A DNA stretch of 64,000 nt, from positions 186,001 through 250,000 of the forward strand of contig JAHDWB010000003.1 in the NCBI GenBank assembly GCA_023382595.1. Reading direction: 5' to 3'. A program made the translations under genes and the position numbers. The DNA is from Anaerolineales bacterium (lineage in GTDB: Bacteria; Chloroflexota; Anaerolineae; Anaerolineales; Villigracilaceae). The notes under the pieces are model-generated. The model had not been told where the DNA came from. It worked only from the letters and a program-made list of their open reading frames with translations, and searched no databases. Shown here piece by piece: positions 61,898 through 64,000 of this stretch; position 1 is the stretch's first letter, and every line of letters starts with the position of its first letter.

Positions 61898-62755
61898 TCA
61901 AGTTTTGCATTCCAATTCAATCCCCTCCGCAAAACTACGCGGACTGAAACCAAAATCCCTTTGCGCTTCTTCATACGAAAACGCCTTGTTCTCATTCAAT
62001 CTCAGCACTTGTTCGGCTTTGATGGGCAGACGAAGCCGCATCCGCTCGGTGAATTGCAAAAAATTGACGATGGGCATGTACGGCAGGCGAAGTTTCCAAA
62101 CGCGCTTGCCAAGCGCAAATGCCACCGTGTCGATGACCTGGTTGTAGGTCAACGGGGCTTTGCCCGCGATGTTGTAACTCTTGCCGATGGTAATGTCGTT
62201 TTGCAGGGCGAGCAGCACGGCTTGAGCAACATCGTCCACAAAGATGGGCTGCTGCAAAGACTCACCGTCACCGAAGATGGGGATGATGGGCGAAAATCGC
62301 AACAGACGAATCAGCCGCCACATATTGCGGTCGCGCGGACTGCCGTAGATCATGGTCGGGCGCAGGATGGTGTAGTCCAGTCCGCTGGCTTGGATGGTTT
62401 CTTCGGCGGTAAGACGGGCGGATTTGCTGTCCGCGTTCAACTGCGTGAAGATGGCGGTGGTACTGATGAAAAGTCCGCGCTTCACGCCCGCCTCTTTTGC
62501 GGAACTCAGAATTGATTCTGCGTGCCCGAAGCCGAGCGATGCGATGTTGACGAGCGCATCCACGCCGCGCAGGGCGGAGGTCAGCGCTTCTGTATCGGAA
62601 AGGTCACCTGTCACCCACTCTACGGGCAGTTTGCCAAGCCGTGAGCGGTCACTGGTCTCGCGCACAAAACAGCAGACTTCGTATCCGCTATTCAAGAGAA
62701 GTGGGACGACGCGCAAGCCGGTAAATCCCGTTGCGCCTGTAATGAGGACTTTCAT
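61898..62755 (-). CDS. Extended SDR / NAD-dependent epimerase-like protein
   Basis: Rossmann-fold short-chain dehydrogenase of 285 aa. It starts MKVLITGATGFTGLRVVPLL with a GxxGFTG nucleotide motif, then VEWVTGDLSD, ALVNIASLG and the catalytic-region YTILRPTMIYGSPRD (the usual YxxxK is not obvious here). The start at 62755 has GGAG upstream. Relatives include complex I NDUFA9-like and nucleotide-sugar epimerases. In this cluster a sugar-nucleotide role is plausible, but the missing YxxxK leaves activity in doubt. Confidence 0.85.
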   Translation of the reverse strand: MKVLITGATGFTGLRVVPLLLNSGYEVCCFVRETSDRSRLGKLPVEWVTGDLSDTEALTSALRGVDALVNIASLGFGHAESILSSAKEAGVKRGLFISTTAIFTQLNADSKSARLTAEETIQASGLDYTILRPTMIYGSPRDRNMWRLIRLLRFSPIIPIFGDGESLQQPIFVDDVAQAVLLALQNDITIGKSYNIAGKAPLTYNQVIDTVAFALGKRVWKLRLPYMPIVNFLQFTERMRLRLPIKAEQVLRLNENKAFSYEEAQRDFGFSPRSFAEGIELECKT

Positions 62756-62769
62756 AAACTCCATTTCAT

Positions 62770-62852
62770 GTCATTGCGAGCAGGACGATAGTCTGACGAA
62801 GCAATCCCCAGTAATTTTGAGATTGCTTCGCCGCTACGCGGCTCGCAACGAC
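62770..62852. repeat. Palindromic repeat (TCATTGCGAG...GAAGCAATC family)
   Basis: TCATTGCGAG...ACGAAGCAATCCC and GAGATTGCTTCG...CTCGCAACGACA form a long imperfect hairpin between the epimerase-like and glycosyltransferase genes. One arm begins directly after the glycosyltransferase stop codon. This family is known from many bacterial genomes. Confidence 0.88.
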
Positions 62853-62853
62853 A

Positions 62854-64000
62854 TTATTGCTTTATTAATCTTTCAAGCAAACCGAGCGTTTCATTCAACT
62901 TATCGCGCCGATCCAAATTTCTGACCAGATATTCGCGGGCGTTCGCACCCATCTTTTTGACCTGCTCAGGATTCTGCGAAAGCGCGAGGATTTTCTGCGC
63001 GAGCATGGCATCATCGGCAGGCTTTACATACACACCGCCGCGCGAAGTTTCGATCAACTCACGCGTGATCCCGTCAATGACAATGACGCTGGCGCGTCCC
63101 GCCGCCATGTAATCGAAGACCTTGTTCGGGTAGGTGGTGCGGAAGGCGGGAATATCTTGCAGGATGGCGAGGCAGGCGTCGGCGGAGGCAACGATGCGCG
63201 GCATATCTTTTTTGGGGCGCGTGCCCGCAAAGATGACATTGTGCAAATCCATACGCTGCGCTTCGTCTTCGAGACGCGTGCGTTCTTTTCCGTCTCCAAA
63301 CAATACAAAGCTGATGCTTTCTTCCTTCTTCAATCTCTCCGCCGCACGCAAAAGCGTATCAATATCATTTGCCTGTCCAAGCGCGCCAGCATACAAAACC
63401 ACGAATTTATCTTCGACCTTGAGTTCCCTGCGAATGGACGAACCATCGATGGACGGATTGAACATGTCCACATCGGTACCATAGGGGATGTAAGTCACTT
63501 TATTTTCGGGTACGCCTTTGGCAAGCATATAATCGCGGTACGCGGGCGAGTTGACTAGAATATGCGTGGCGCGTCTGTAGAGGAACATTTCCAGCCAGCG
63601 CGAAAGCGCAATGATGACAGGGTTCTTCAACACGCCCATGCTGATGCCAAACTCGGGCCACAGATCGCGCACTTCGAGCAGGAACGGTTTGCGGCGCAAT
63701 GCCGCCACCACCCACGCCGAAACCGCTTGAAAGATCGGCGGCGTGGTGCCCATCACAAGGTCCAAATCTTTGACGCGCAAGGCAGTCCAAATGGACGAAA
63801 ACATAAAACTGAAGAAGGCGATCACGCGCCAGAAATAACTGCGGTGAATGGCGGGATAAATATATGAACGCAACACGCGCACACCATCGAAGTTCTGCTC
63901 GGCATAAAGTCCGCGGCGATCCACCGTGCGCTGCCCCGTCTGATAATTCAGATCACTGGCAACGATGACGAGTTCATGTCCGCGTGTCTTGAGGAATTGT
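62854..64000 (-). CDS. GT4-family glycosyltransferase, WbuB-like (5' end outside window)
   Basis: Retaining glycosyltransferase of GT-B fold. The frame is open to the right edge: upstream of the GTG at 63924 it still reads FLKTRGHELVIVASD, the usual WbuB N-terminus, so the gene is cut by the window. Motifs: DLVMGTTPPIFQAVSAWV, LLEVRDLWPE, ILVNSPAYRDYMLAKG, YIPYGTDVDMFNP, FVVLYAGALGQANDI, FAGTRPKKDMPRI and YPNKVFDYMAAGR (the acidic donor-site motif is replaced by KVFDYMA). Probably adds a sugar to the surface repeat unit. Confidence 0.93.
   Translation of the reverse strand, partial: QFLKTRGHELVIVASDLNYQTGQRTVDRRGLYAEQNFDGVRVLRSYIYPAIHRSYFWRVIAFFSFMFSSIWTALRVKDLDLVMGTTPPIFQAVSAWVVAALRRKPFLLEVRDLWPEFGISMGVLKNPVIIALSRWLEMFLYRRATHILVNSPAYRDYMLAKGVPENKVTYIPYGTDVDMFNPSIDGSSIRRELKVEDKFVVLYAGALGQANDIDTLLRAAERLKKEESISFVLFGDGKERTRLEDEAQRMDLHNVIFAGTRPKKDMPRIVASADACLAILQDIPAFRTTYPNKVFDYMAAGRASVIVIDGITRELIETSRGGVYVKPADDAMLAQKILALSQNPEQVKKMGANAREYLVRNLDRRDKLNETLGLLERLIKQ

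Overview
The window looks like a chromosomal segment of an uncultured member of the Chloroflexota, probably class Anaerolineae. This is inferred, not proven. The basis is a PknB-type kinase/PP2C/FHA/DnaJ-VWA signalling cluster, many two-component proteins with GAF domains, an archaeal-type HMG-CoA synthase in a mevalonate locus, and solitary CpaF/CpaE-like ATPases without pilin genes. I saw no rRNA, tRNA, CRISPR array, transposase or phage gene.

Layout. (1) 1-3829 (+): a propeller-type sensor kinase, cut by the left edge, and its NarL-type regulator, ending at a bidirectional terminator. (2) 3905-13570 (-): a DsbA-like protein, a lipase-like hydrolase, an acetyltransferase/TPR/XRE group, then a CpaF ATPase, a 100-aa protein, a receiver-CpaE ATPase, an OmpR-type regulator and two histidine kinases. 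(3) 13584-21459 (-): the conserved replication/translation core rpmH-rnpA-yidD-yidC-jag-parA-parB, with a PQQ-propeller lipoprotein between yidD and yidC and a PfkB kinase overlapping parA. (4) 21565-30322 (-): adenosine deaminase, an M20 amidase, Hsp20, and a six-gene phospho-signalling cluster (Ser/Thr kinase with propeller, PP2C, DnaJ-VWA, FHA, small protein, response regulator). (5) 30473-36001 (+): phosphoesterase, ParB-like protein, DapA-family aldolase, octanoyltransferase, saccharopine-dehydrogenase-like reductase, esterase. (6) 35986-44530 (-): a complete tryptophan operon trpE-trpS-trpGD-trpC-trpF-trpB-trpA behind a strong promoter and a tRNA-Trp T-box. (7) 44545-48396 (-): dnaA and a GAF sensor kinase. 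(8) 48481-52760 (+): HMG-CoA reductase, a HAD phosphatase, HMG-CoA synthase and a thiolase-fold protein lacking two catalytic residues. (9) 52741-64000 (-): cell-surface polysaccharide genes, including a visibly AT-rich cassette at about 58.2-61.1 kb that looks transferred.

The most unusual feature at sequence level is a rich set of different palindromic intergenic repeats (at least nine families). Many lie directly against, or supply, the stop codon of the upstream gene, and two copies of one family sit in frame inside the heparinase-like gene. Other highlights are the degenerate thiolase beside HMG-CoA synthase, trpS inside a T-box-controlled trp operon, a Ser/Thr kinase joined to a PQQ propeller without a visible membrane span, and the DnaJ-VWA fusion.
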